Source of the DNA: Dactylonectria macrodidyma
Lineage: Eukaryota > Ascomycota > Sordariomycetes > Hypocreales > Nectriaceae
Direction of reading: 5' to 3'
NCBI GenBank assembly: GCA_020744425.1
Contig: JAGMUV010000032.1
Location: 186,001 to 250,000, forward strand
DNA length: 64,000 bases
The translations under genes and the position numbers were made by a program. Below the pieces are notes generated by a model, which made no database searches, was not told the DNA's origin, and saw only the letters and a list, made by a program, of their open reading frames with translations. Below, piece after piece: positions 35,761 to 46,479 of the stretch (the first letter of the stretch is position 1; each line of letters opens with the position of its first letter).

Positions 35761-37569
35761 CGGCAGGATGCTCTATGGCCTATTAAAATACTACGTCACC
35801 CCATGCACATTGGAGCGGCGGAAGCGGTGCATGGGGTAGCCTCAGCCGAAGGCTACGCGTTCGCGGGCTGGGCAGGCTACAACTATTGCATTATCTACGT
35901 ACTGGTCTAGTGCTATAGCTATTGTGGGTACTGTGTATCCTGTAGGGATTTCGTGTAAGCACCTGTCGTCTCCTAAGCTCTTGATCCCTCATCTTCATTT
36001 TCATACCATCCGGAGGAGACCGGTAGACCAGGTGATTACGTGTTGAGATCCGTTGTTTAACGGATCAATGGCTATTCCGATCCATTGGTGGCTGGGAAGT
36101 GGATGTCTTCTTGTCAATAGCTTCAGCTGGTTAGCGCTAGTCTTTTCCTCCTTCAATCAACACAACATGCTCATTTCAATATTACGATCAAATGGCGCAT
36201 CCAACATCAGACCCTCGAGCGTTTTCACGCGAGAGACAGCCACGTAGCTTAAACCAGTCTGAAAGTCCCGGCAAGACAGATCTGTAACTATCATGTCTTC
36301 GGTGATGCTTTGTGACTTGTGCACGGTAATTGCGTAGCATACGATCAGGGGAAATTAGGTGCGAGCGCAGAGAGTGGCTCCGATGAGGAAGTCCCTCTCC
36401 ACTGGGAGAATCGGCACAATCTTCCTGCCATCCGCGGTGGTCAGGAATACCGGTCCGCTGTATTTGTCAAACTCCATCATGATAACACAGGGAGGGTCTT
36501 GGATGGGGTCGGCCTCAGGTGCCCAGCCGATATCGTAAACTGTGCCGCGAGCGCCGTTGCAGAGGCCAACTGGCTGCCAAAGGTTGGACGTCAGCATCAG
36601 ACGGGAGCCAATGCATATTGGGATCTGCTTCGCAAGGTTGCCCGCCTTGTCATCAGGCGCAGAAGCCGCGCCGGGGCCGACGTTCTTAGCCATGACCTGG
36701 ATGACTGGCCGGCTGAGGCGGTCGAGGTGATAGTGGTTATATTCGTTCACCCTATCTTTAGTGGCGTATACTCGTAAGGCGTTGACAAACCTTGCGACCT
36801 CTTGATCGTCTAGTTTTGCCTGCATGCGGCTGGAAAGGAGCTTCCAGGACTCCACAGATAGTTGAAGCAGCCGCAATTCCCCGAGAGCTAGGCGGAATGC
36901 CTCCTGATCGTCGCCACGCTGCCGCTGGACAACTTTCAAGAAGACCGATTTATCGAATCGCCTATATGCGTTTCTGCCCTTGATCTCTACTCCCTGAACC
37001 TCTTTATCGTAATAAAGCGGCTTCTGCAGCACAGGGGGAAGCTGAAAGAAGTCACCAACCAACAGGATGTTCAGGCCGCCAAAGAACTCTTCGTTCTTAT
37101 TCGGAAACGCCTCTCGGAGACGGTCATCGACCCAAGATAGCTGACGCAGTCCCAGCATGCTCTTCTCGTCAATGATTAGATACTTGATATCTTTAAGCTT
37201 CTTCTGGAGCTGGGCCTTATCAATGGCTGAGAGAGGCTTGAAGTCCTTATGAATTGGCAGGTGCAACAGGGAATGCAAGGTAGTGCCCGCGGGCACAGAC
37301 GATGGAAATCAAGGCATCCTGAAGCCCTTGAGGAGTAGACTTAGGACTCATTACTTAATGAAGCACGCATCAAGACGCGTTGCTTCAATGAATTTCCATG
37401 TCAAGCGAAGCGCAAGTAAACAAACCAGGGGTGCTGCAAGCCGCAGAAACCTAGGCCCACTTCTTAGCAGCCATTGTCCAGTTGTTGCACGTTTTGCGGC
37501 CACCCATACAAATTTCTGGCCAATCAGAACCCGGGAAACTTATTGACCCCTGTCTGCACCAAACCCTTA
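35761..37569 (-). mobile_element. Helitron/helicase-derived insertion in left arm
   Basis: About 1.8 kb that is missing from the right arm, where the sequence runs from GTTCGGATGT directly into TAGTCACTC. ATGT occurs on both sides (35757-35760 and 37570-37573), perhaps by chance. At its left end, which is 3' relative to the helicase, is a perfect 10-bp hairpin CCCCATGCAC...GTGCATGGGG (about 35794-35836). Helitron 3' ends often have such hairpins. It contains only a damaged PIF1-type helicase. Confidence 0.6.
36157..37296 (-). pseudogene. PIF1-like DNA helicase fragment
   Basis: Minus-strand frame with PAGTTLHSLLHLPI at its start, Walker B LIIDEKSMLGLRQLSW, GDFFQLPPVL, and the later motifs GLCNGARGTVYD and VHKSQSITED. 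It ends LSYVAVSRVKTLEGL and a stop at 36157. The Walker A segment and everything upstream is missing. An in-frame TAA at about 36355-36357 (between CART and FPLIVCYAITVHKSQS) replaces a conserved Gln codon, a C-to-T type change. The family matches Helitron-borne or Helitron-derived PIF1 helicases and differs clearly from the helicase at 24925-27355. Not a host PIF1 gene in this form. Confidence 0.82.
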
Positions 37570-37573
37570 ATGT

Positions 37574-38591
37574 AGAGTCAGCCTTCGGCTGAATTAGGAT
37601 AGCCTCAGCTGTTGGGACTCCCCGCATATGGAGGCGCGGATGGGACGGCGCGGATGGGACGGCACGGCTATCCCCGCCCCACGCCAACCCTTGCGGGGAA
37701 TTATTAGCGCCTCACCCTGAACGAGATGCGGCTCAGGGATTCAGGGGCACGCTGACTCTCGCTCCAGGACCTAGTGCCTGACCGACCACGAACCTTAATG
37801 CCCCAGACTCTCTCGGGTTCCGGCGGAGGGGGGAGATTAAGGTTCTTTGATTTAGTCATCCTGGGAAGTTTAATGCCTAAAGAACATGAAAATGCACTTT
37901 TTAAATGATTTAGATCTATATTGCTGTTGTAGTTGCGTGTCAAACTCGATAATACGGACCGCCATCGCTAAGGTCACGACCCACCCTTCCGCCCACCCAT
38001 GTCAGACGCGGTCGCGTAATCTCCCTCACGCAACTCCATCACAACATCATCAATTATTATCCAAATTAACCCAAAATTTCACCATGAATGCTACTCAGAA
38101 TGAAGATGAGATCCTCATGCAAGGAATCCTCAAAAAGGCTAAAGACGAGGATATCTGTGTATCAGAGTTTTATGCAAATTCGGGTCTTATGCCGCCACAG
38201 AAGGGGTCAATCCAACATGATGCAATCTCTGATCCCGCCCCTGTCACGATGTGTAGTAGTGGTAGTAGTAGATTTATTACGCCCGGGAGAACGGATCTCA
38301 TAGGGCCATGGAACACGCTATGCTATTTACATTTCTGTCACCTTCAATCCTGACCACAAGTAAAGCCCCACTTTCTCTCCCTGGATCGCTTTCGTTTGGC
38401 CTCGCTTGGCTGTCTGTGACTGCTATAGCAATATCCTTCTAGCTACTTTAGCATAAAGGATGTACAGGGACTCAGAGCGGGGACTTGACGCAAGCAAGAA
38501 CATACACACACCCAATCAGACGACTCACAGAATAAGAGCTCGTGACACCCCTTTTCGCACCAACCAATCAGAAGCCTCGATTCTAACGATA
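37574..38591. other. Inner left flank of the inverted repeat, no clear gene
   Basis: Holds the innermost arm block (37585-37630), a short tandem GCGGATGGGACG array (about 37635-37665), and a promoter-like stretch. The latter leads to a 90-codon frame, MNATQNEDEILMQGILKKAK, starting near 38083 and stopping at 38353. That small frame has a good start context but no homologue I recognise. Confidence 0.4.
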
Positions 38592-38617
38592 TCATCCTTT
38601 GCTGCGGCTAAGGCAGC
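38592..38617 (+). repeat. Left terminal inverted repeat of piggyBac-like copy 2
   Basis: Begins TCATCCTTTGCTGC and pairs with 40660-40686. Confidence 0.8.
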
Positions 38618-38756
38618 AATTTTGTACCACCCCTGTCAGCCCCACTTTTCTCGCGATTTTGATTGCGCGTTGGAAGGTGACATCACCGAGACCTTTGAGA
38701 ATCAACAGAAACATCAACACCAAATTTACTATACAAACAATTAATTGAACACTCCA

Positions 38757-40593
38757 ATGGACTTAACACAACACAGCGTAGCCGCGAACGCTTATGATGA
38801 CGGCCTTGAAATCTGCCTTGACCAATCATCGCGAGAGCAGCCGGCTGATAACACCTGCCGGCCGGATGTGCCTCCAACCCTACGACGCGGTCGCGATTTC
38901 CGCCCTTTCCACCTTCCTTTTCGGCCTCCTCACATCACAACCCTTCCTTCAACGCCGTTGTCTCTTTTCCAGCTCTTTATACCTATTTCCCTAGTAGAAA
39001 GCCGGGTTAGGTACACGAATGCCGCAATGTCAGAAGATTCCCGCAGCAGACAAGTCCCCAAACCGACGTCCACGGCCGAGGTCTTCGTCTGGCTTGCAGT
39101 CCTCATTTACCTAGGCATTCACAAGGAAATCGCGGTTAGAAGCCACTGGAAGACCTCAGAAACAGACAGTCAGACGCCTAGTCATCCAATCGTCAAATTC
39201 ATGACATATGAACGCTTTACCTTTCTCTATCGCCGCCTCCGACCCTATGATAAGTCTACCTTACAGCTTGATGCTAGTGACGGCATCGCCAAGAACTTCA
39301 AGAAGATCGACGAGCTATCTCTGTGGCTACAAGAGGCGTCTACAAACCTTTTCAAGCCGTGCACTAATATCGCTGTAGATGAGAGTATCATTCGCTTCAC
39401 AGGCAGGGCCCGAGAGACTGTCAAGACTAAGCCGACTCCAACGGGCTTCAAAGTTTGGGCTGTGGCACAACGAGGCTATTTCCTGCGATGGCTCTTTCAC
39501 ACACCGTACAGCACCTTCGGCCCTGTGGCTAGGCAAGTGACGCAGACGAGGGCAGGGCCGGCTGCCGCAGCTCTCAACCCGACGCAGAGCGTGGTTGTTG
39601 CCCTAGTTAACCTACTGCCAGATGCCACATACCACGTCTTCCTTGACAACCTATTTTGCTCCCCTAAGCTCTTCGGAGTCCTAAGGCAGCGAGGCCTTGG
39701 GGTCACAGGGACCTGCCGCACTAACTGTGGCCTCTACAAGCCCTTAGTAACCCTCAAAGCCCAAGACCAAAAGGGCAAGCTTCCTTGGGGTTGGAACGGT
39801 CTGACTGCTGTGCCCACCCCTGATAATAAGGTCTGAGATCAATTAGACACCTTCCCTAGCATTTCCCTTACTAACTTGTCGTCTCGGGCTCCAGGTCAAT
39901 CAAATCGCGTGGAAAGATAACGCCCTTGTGTTGCTGTTATCAACTGTTTACACAGGAGCCGAGATCCAACGACGGGTCCGCCGCCGGCCGACAACAACAC
40001 AGCCTCGAGCACGCCAAATCAAGCAATTCTTTGGTGACAACCACGTGTTGAACGTGCCCGTGCCGTCCGTAGCGGCCGATTACAACGATTATATGGGCGC
40101 GGTTGATATCGGCGATCAACTAAGAGCAAGCTTGGGAATGGAACACCGCGTTTATAAGGGCGCTTGGCGGGTAATCGCGTGGACCTTTCTCTTCGAGACT
40201 GCACTCGTAAACAGCTACCTCCTTCAATTCTACGGAGACCCTGATTGGCCCCGTTATGAAGACCAGACTGCGTGGAGGCAACGGATCCTTGACGACCTCA
40301 TCCGCACTTACGGGGTGACCGCGGCTTCGAGGCAGAGATACCGGACTGGTGACGATTTTACGCCTGTATCACAGCATAAAAGAGTCCAACGCAAGGTACA
40401 GTCAAGCTGCCTCGGCTGTAAAGGGCGGAGATACAACGAGGCACGGCAGGGTCGGCGACCCCTAGGCACAGCCAACGCCGCAAGCCTCAATCCACGAGGT
40501 CGGCCGACGATGACAAGGTCGGGCTGTGAGCAGTGTGATGCGGCAATTTGTACCCGGAGGTATTGTTGGGACTTCTACCACCGCCTAAATTAG
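38757..40593 (+). CDS. piggyBac-type transposase, two exons
   Basis: About 590 residues. Exon 1 is 38757-39830, intron 39831-39894 (GTCTGA...CCAG) and exon 2 39895-40593. The start MDLTQHSVAANAY matches the start of copy 1. Likely catalytic aspartates are in AVDESIIRFTG (near 208), VFLDNLFCSP (near 297) and ADYNDYMGAVDIGDQ (near 420). A C-terminal cysteine-rich domain, CLGCKG ... CEQCD ... CTRRYCW, is typical of piggyBac relatives and would bind the element ends. Length and layout match full-size family members, and no break is seen. It is the best candidate source of transposase for copy 1. Confidence 0.92.
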
Positions 40594-40659
40594 GTGGAAA
40601 GCTATGTACCTTTTATTTCCCGCTGTCTGAGTGGTCCGTGGTGTGGGGCGCATGTACAC

Positions 40660-40686
40660 GCTGCCTTAGCAGCAGCAAAGGGATGA
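40660..40686 (-). repeat. Right terminal inverted repeat of piggyBac-like copy 2
   Basis: Reads GCTGCCTTAGCAGCAGCAAA toward the outside and pairs with 38592-38617. Confidence 0.8.
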
Positions 40687-41120
40687 GATCCGCTCTCCCG
40701 GGCGTAATAAATCTACTACTACTACCCCTTAACTAATGCACTGCAACACCGTATAACCTTAATCCTTCTTCCGCCTTGACCCGTCCCGCCGTTAGCTCGC
40801 CGATGATCCGAGCGGCGCCGCATTAAAACGGATCAACAAGGGGCGCGCGGGAGAGATACTGGATCGAAGAGTTTGTTGGGGCTAAATTGAGGGTCCGCAA
40901 ATAATATTAATCCCCCCCCTACTCGGCTAGGAGCTCCTGCGACGCCATAATTCAGTTGGTAATGGCCGGTCTGGGTTCTGGTTATGGAAGCGATAAGCCT
41001 CTTGACGGCGCGAAGCAATCTGGTAGACATGCTTCGGCAGCCTAATTGTTGCCAATCAACCCTCCACTGCGGGGAGTCCCAGCAGCTGAAGCTGAGGCTA
41101 TCCTAATTCGGCACAGAGCG
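40687..41120. other. Inner right flank of the inverted repeat, no gene seen
   Basis: Short G+C-rich sequence between the piggyBac-like element and the right arm. Only overlapping small frames are present. The right arm match starts near 41066 (TGCGGGGAGTCCCAGCAGC). Confidence 0.4.
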
Positions 41121-42324
41121 AATGAGTGACTACATCCGAACATGTGATGCCGGCCAATCGACGGCTGCGGGGTTGATGAGTGGAGTGGCGCTGCGACTAA
41201 CAACCGTTGGTGCTAGAACCATGATTACGGTCTATAAATGCCCCTATGCTGTCAGCAAAGTGGTCACTCCAGTACGGCTCCCCAACGGATTATACTCCAA
41301 CGATGAACCATCCGGAGCCTCCGTATCCAACCAAGGCTTGGCCGGGCGCTGAGAGGGGCAGGATAGAATCTCGTTGGGCCATTGGGCGTCCTGGTTCTCC
41401 CGCTGGGCTGAGACAAGCTTCACTAGTCACCATCGCTATTGTAGCAGCCCGACTCCCTATCTGGATTCCTCGGCATGCCTGAGAGCGCCTTTCTGTCCTT
41501 AATTTTGAGTAGCTTCATCACATGCGGGGATGTTGGGGATTGGTGGAGGCAGTCGGATGTTTGCAAGCTGATCTATCTTTAGCTTGCCGCTTGCAAGGTT
41601 CCCTGCAACATTTAACATGTGGTGGACGGTGTACTGTCCGTTAGTCAAGCTATTCTAGGCACCGCAAGTGAATGCGTACGAAACGTATTCGTCTGAGCAG
41701 TCCAGAATCATTCTCTCCCAATCCTCCGGCTGATGATTGTGATTGGCGTCACGGTTGCCAATTTTGCGAGTTCAGCTCAGGGTTGAAGTTTAGTGATACC
41801 AAACGATGAGGCTTTTGATGAGGTGGCATGCGTCTGAACACGAGCCGAAGCTCAGCTATCGAACTCTAGATGCCGGGTTCTCTCGCCTTGCAGATAGTAC
41901 GCGTGGGATGTGTTGATTGTCATGACCGGGATGCACCGGTGAGACAATATTGCGGGGTGTGATCACCGGCAGTTCCTGTCCCATCATTACCATCCATGTC
42001 ATCTCACGAATCTTCCCAGGCAGAAAAGGGATTTAGCGCTAACTTGGAGATGTCGCGACGTCCTACAGCCGTCGCTCATCAAATCGGCATACTCGTGTTC
42101 TCAACGACAGCATGTCCAATGGCAACAAAGGAGTTGAATCAAGCTTGATCCCAAACGAAGTCTCGTATTGTCACACTAACTACGGAGTACTAAAAAGAGT
42201 GTATCCGGGGTCGAAAAGATCCCCACAAGGCATCGAAAGGAGTGTCCGCGAATCTGAATAACCTCATCCCAGACCCTATATCTTCCAATTTTGTTCTACG
42301 GCACCCCAGAAAAACAAACACCTT

Positions 42325-42925
42325 TTAATCATCATAGTAGACATTAATAGTGATTGGCACATTGAAGTCCATGTCACCAATGCAGATTTGGAACTGGACA
42401 TATCTTTGTGAGAACCTGAGATGGGGCCGGTGAGATGCCGAAGTCACTTACCCCGTTGTTATTGTTGCAGCAAATGACAGTCTGCTCGCATGCGGTTGTG
42501 TTCTGGCAGATGTGGCCTGCAGAAAATTCGTCAGCCTCTTCCTGGATCGTCAGGGTGCAAGTGGGATCACCCACCACCATTCCCATCGCTGGTACAGCAG
42601 TACGGAGCGCCTGCGGAACAGAGGTTCGTCTGTTGGTTGGAACCGCCGGTCGAGCAATCGTTATTGTTGCTGTTCTTGTTCTTTCCTGAAATAGCAATTT
42701 CCCGCCATGTTAGCCTCCTGAATCTTCTGAATCCTGGCCAAACTTACCCTTATAATTGGGGTTTTTGGCCGGCCATCGAGGGAATGGAATGTCCCCGGGA
42801 CCCGGCATCCTAGGCTCAATGTCTCGAGGCTTAACCTCCGGCTCTGGGCCGATTGGCTCGACAACTGGGGATGCCATAGCGGCCTGCAAGAAGACAAGGC
42901 CGTAAAAGACAGCAGAAGCGTGCAT
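42325..42925 (-). CDS. Hydrophobin 2, right copy (predicted four exons)
   Basis: Diverged duplicate of the gene at 33697-34311. Exon 1 is 42925-42748 (MHASAVFYGLVFLQAAMAS), intron 42747-42686 (GTAAGT...TTTCAG), then a knuckle-free Asn/Lys-rich stretch (KNKNSNNND). The same cysteine blocks follow (LCSAGAPYCC, then CQNTTACEQTVICC after the inferred GTGGGT...CTGCAG intron). It ends CIGDMDFNVPI and a stop at 42325. All predicted splice sites seen in the left copy are retained despite substitutions in the first intron and Asn-rich part, which suggests both copies stayed under selection after duplication. Confidence 0.72.
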
Positions 42926-43811
42926 GATTGCGGTATGGCAGCGCGAGCGGTAGTAGGTTAAGGTTGGTTGCAGTGACGGAAAATGAAAAGATCGAGGGGA
43001 GCAAAAAGATAGTGAAGAAATCTAGAGTGCCTGGGAGGTTGAAGATGTGGGAAATGATGAAGGGGAAACAGGTGCTATTTGCATGGAAATTTTCTCCCTA
43101 GCCTCGGATTCATCATTCAGAGGCAAAGAGTGGCATGGAAGTCAGAAGCCACCAAAGGCGGAGGATCAATAGTCTCCAAAGCCTTGAACGCCCCCAACTG
43201 TTGGGTGGTGACTTCACTTTGCATCATTTTCTGTCGTCTCTCCACGCTCGGTACCCGGGTATCCGTGGCTGGCCGGAATAGGCATCGGAGCATTGGTGCC
43301 ATGCAACCCACCATGTATGTTGTCGGCCTCATTGTGATTTCATTGTGACGACTACTCGGGCTCTTGGCTTGATGCCCAGTCGGCCTCGACTCCTCCAGAC
43401 CGTGCCTAGATGCCGCCTCTCATCGTCTCTTCCATTGTTCTTGACGAATCAGATAAAGATATTGGGTTGGATGACCATGAACAGACTTTCTACGTCATCT
43501 TGAATGCGTTCAGAATGGTGTCAGAAGCTGAAAATGAGTTCAATAGTTTCAAAATTCCGGTCGAGAGATGCAGAAAGGGGCGTTAGGCACTGGTCTCCGA
43601 GAGTCTTAGACCAACTTTGCATTCATCAGGGTCGATAAAGATTACAAGAGTCCTCAGCAGAAAAAGGTATAAGAATGGGATATCCCTTCCACTTTCAACG
43701 ATTCTCATCACTCCCAGACATCACACAGTCAACAAGCAACCTCATTACAACCAAATCCTGTCCACTGTTCACTTCTCTTTCTGAGATCATCAACACTTTT
43801 CAACAACCAAA

Positions 43812-44230
43812 ATGCAGGTTACCTCTATCGTCGCTCTTCTCATCGCTGCTACCGGCGCTCTCGCTGCTCCCGGCGGTTACAAGCCAAACAAGCCTAACAA
43901 GCCTAACAAGCCGGCTGCCCCCGTTGTCCAGCAAATCACCTGCAGCAGTGGCTCTCCTTACTGCTGCAATGCTGAGGCTAATGGCGGCGAAGACTCATTG
44001 GCGTCTGGTGGCGGCGATATCTACTTCAAGTGCTCTGACATGACCAACAATTGCAACAGCATCACTGTGTGCTGCAACAACAACGTGCGTGATACGCGAA
44101 CAGCTTCGGCCGTCTCTGGACCTGACAGGTCGTCTCCCCAAAATACTGCCACGCTAACCACCGAATGTAGGGAGAGGACGCCGAGCAAACCTGTGCCGCC
44201 TTCGGCAACGCCAAGGTCATCTTCGACTAA
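43812..44230 (+). CDS. Hydrophobin 1, right copy
   Basis: Exons 43812-44084 and 44171-44230, 110 residues. It appears identical to the left copy in coding sequence, intron and flanks. Secreted class I-like hydrophobin: signal peptide, PNKPNKPNK linker, and eight cysteines in the C-CC-C-C-CC-C order. The two copies face outward from the inverted repeat. Confidence 0.88.
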
Positions 44231-44921
44231 ACTCCCTTGCTGGAGCCCGTGGTCAATACTGGCGGTTCTCTGGGTCCAGGCTCTAGACTTGTGAGGCGCG
44301 GCTAGGGAAAGCTTGTCGACCATGTAGGGTTTACTGCAGTGGACTGGGAAGGTTCGACATTGGACAGAGCAATAGGGGAATGAAAGGGACACACTTTTTT
44401 GGTTTTAGGTTTTGGGTTCAGGTGACGAGAGCGGCTCTTGTTCATCTTGTTTCAGAGCTAGCCCTGGATCATCCTCGAACCACGCACGCTCCTTATACGC
44501 ATGTTCTTGAGTAGAAGACCACTTGGGCTGACGTCAGTTTAACATAACACAGAAAAACGTGGTTGGTCTCAAAAACTCCTTTTGCCCTGAGTTATCTTCC
44601 AGTGAGGTTTCCATATCATCGCTTAATCCGGCTCCCGCCTTTGGGACGATCTAACGGCTGCGAGTGGTGGTACCAAAACGGTCTTGGTCTCGATGAATCC
44701 TTGGGTTCTACCACACGCTGTCTTAGCTAGCTACTTAGTCAGCGTGACCTTGCTTCTCGTCGCCATACATGGGCAACCTGTATAACATGTAAAGAAATCC
44801 CTTAACATGTTAAACAGAACAAGATAAGAAAAAATACAGATTACAAGATAACAGGATAAGATAACAGGATAACATGATAAGGAACATGATAGTGGGCCAA
44901 TGAGGCGATGATATCAGTAGG

Positions 44922-45589
44922 GTATTCGTGGCGCCGCTGAGCCGTCGCTGATTGCGAGTGACGGCCACCACCACCGGCTGATCTGGGGCGCCCCCCGCCA
45001 ATCGCCGCCCGCGGCCAATGGCATCCTATTGATATCACAATACGCAAGTCTGCTAGAGCTCTTACGCGCCGGCCGGAGCTTGAACCAGCTTGTCGACAAG
45101 CTTAAACAGCGCCGCCGGCGGGGCCAGGGTCAAGGCCAGTTACGGATACAGGTAGGGACTCCCGTGCCCGATGACCCAGGCCCAGGCCCGGGACCAGGTC
45201 CGACTCGGGGCCAGGGCCATCGGGGGCGCTGGACCCGGCTAGGGAGGAGGCGGGCCGCCCCTCGTCAACGGTAAGCCGGCCATCTAGTAGGGTCTTTATA
45301 TATATATATCTCTATTTAGAAGACGTATTTTTAAAAATTAAAGAGCCATAGGACTAGTGCATTATTATCTCATAGTCCTTGAAATAGAGCCTAGCCCCCC
45401 CTTATCCCTTCCCGACACTACATATAAAAATATCTCGACAGCCAGTAGCCTATACAACGCCACTTCTGGACTAAACGCACTGCCGGACTGTAGCAGTTCC
45501 CCAGGCCCCGGAATGGCCTCGATTGAGCCGCTGGCTGTCGAGATATTCGCGTGCGCAGCGCCGGGCACTTATCAGGTGGTAGTTGTGTA
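44922..45589. other. Gap between inverted repeat and DIRS-like element
   Basis: Includes a very G+C-rich Gly/Pro/Arg-coding-like stretch (45110-45275) with GGCCCAGGCCCGGGACCAGG repeats, a short TA microsatellite (about 45299-45310), and a 16-bp inverted pair ATATCTCGACAGCCAG at 45430-45445 and 45531-45546. No known gene. Confidence 0.5.
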
Positions 45590-45597
45590 ATCGCAAC

Positions 45598-46479
45598 ACC
45601 ACAAAGGACGAGCAAGGGACATGCGTCGCGGTCCTAGGCATTCAAATCGACTCCATTGCAATGGAAGCTCGCCTGCCTCCAGAGAAGTTGTGCCGCGCCA
45701 CATTGGACGCCGCAGCTGCCCTGAACGCAGCGAGTCTTACCCTCAGGCAAACAGAGAGTCTTACAGGCTTACTAGCCTTCTGCTCAAGAGTCGTCCGGCT
45801 AGGGAGAACAAGGCTACAGTCTCTATACACGTTCCAAGCCGCTTTCCCACGTGGGAGGAGCGCGCGCCGCCGTATCCCTTATGAGGTACGTGACGATTTG
45901 GAATGGTGGAGGGACTCCTTGTCTCTCTCCAACGGCGTACTCCTAGTTGACCCCTGCCGCCGGAACATCACGCATCTATACACAGATGCCTCCACTACAG
46001 GCCAGGGGCTCTTCTTCTTCTCATCTAAGTCTACATCAGACTGCTGGCTGGCCCATTGTCATCAGCTTTATGCATGCAATGCTGCCTCATTGGCCCTTGC
46101 TCAAGACGCACACGCGCACATCAATACCAACGAAGTAGACGCCATTCTACAAGGCTTCCTACTCTTCAGCCACCATTGGCTTCATCATACTCTCGTTATC
46201 CACACGGATAGCTCCACAGCGCACACGAGACTAAGTAAAGGCTTCCTTCATGGTCCGCCTAATGCACCTCTGAAGAGCCTGCTTATCCTAGCGGCGGCGA
46301 GAGACATCCAAATTGTGCCACGTTGGCTCCCCTCCGGGGAAAACACATTAGCAGATGCGCTCTCGCGTAATAACCTTCAAGAGATTGCTAACATTTGTCC
46401 CCACTGGCAGGACCTCTCGGTATTGAACCGCCCGCGTGGTTCTCTTCACGAGCTCATCAGCTCAATGCAGGCCACCTAA
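45598..46479 (+). pseudogene. DIRS-type reverse transcriptase end plus RNase H (5'-truncated)
   Basis: Coding sense starts at TKDEQGTCVAVLGIQIDS, the RT thumb/tether typical of DIRS (LGIxIDSxxMEARLP). RNase H acidic residues follow: D in HLYTDASTTG, E in NTNEVDAILQGF, D in VIHTDSSTAH, and D in GENTLADALSR. Polymerase motifs upstream (including the YxDD box) are absent, so no active RT can be made. The frame is open to a stop at 46479 and overlaps the recombinase frame by about 85 bp. Confidence 0.82.

Larger units (their letters stand above)
31240..37640 (+). repeat. Left arm of large imperfect inverted repeat (hydrophobin locus)
   Basis: Pairs with 41066-44921 in inverted orientation. From 31240 to 32763 the match to 43398-44921 appears complete: position x pairs with 76161 minus x without indels. 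Beyond 32764 identity drops sharply. A 56-bp tandem duplication near 32770-32880 and three insertions (33087-33488, 34452-34851, about 35761-37569) distinguish this arm. The last matched block, around 37585-37630, reads GAATTAGGATAGCCTCAGC and pairs with 41070-41112. Confidence 0.85.
38592..40686 (+). mobile_element. piggyBac-like DNA transposon copy 2 (apparently intact)
   Basis: Inverted ends of about 26 bp: 38592-38617 starts TCATCCTTTGCTGCGGCTAA, and 40660-40686 is the complement with one indel and one mismatch. The ends share the CTTTGC...GCTAAGGCAGC core with copy 1. It lies in the centre of the large inverted repeat. No TTAA duplication is seen. One spliced open gene is inside. Confidence 0.85.
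41066..44921 (-). repeat. Right arm of large imperfect inverted repeat (hydrophobin locus)
   Basis: Inverted counterpart of 31240-37640, shorter because it lacks the three insertions of the left arm. The outer 43398-44921 appears identical to the left arm. The inner part, with hydrophobin 2 and the intergenic stretches, has many substitutions of all types and small indels. The outer end is defined by loss of match after CCTACTGATATC (44921). Confidence 0.85.

Noticed and set aside
36157..37296. Host PIF1 telomere/mitochondrial helicase gene
   Set aside because: It lacks Walker A and the N-terminus, has an in-frame stop, and lies in an insertion absent from the other repeat arm.
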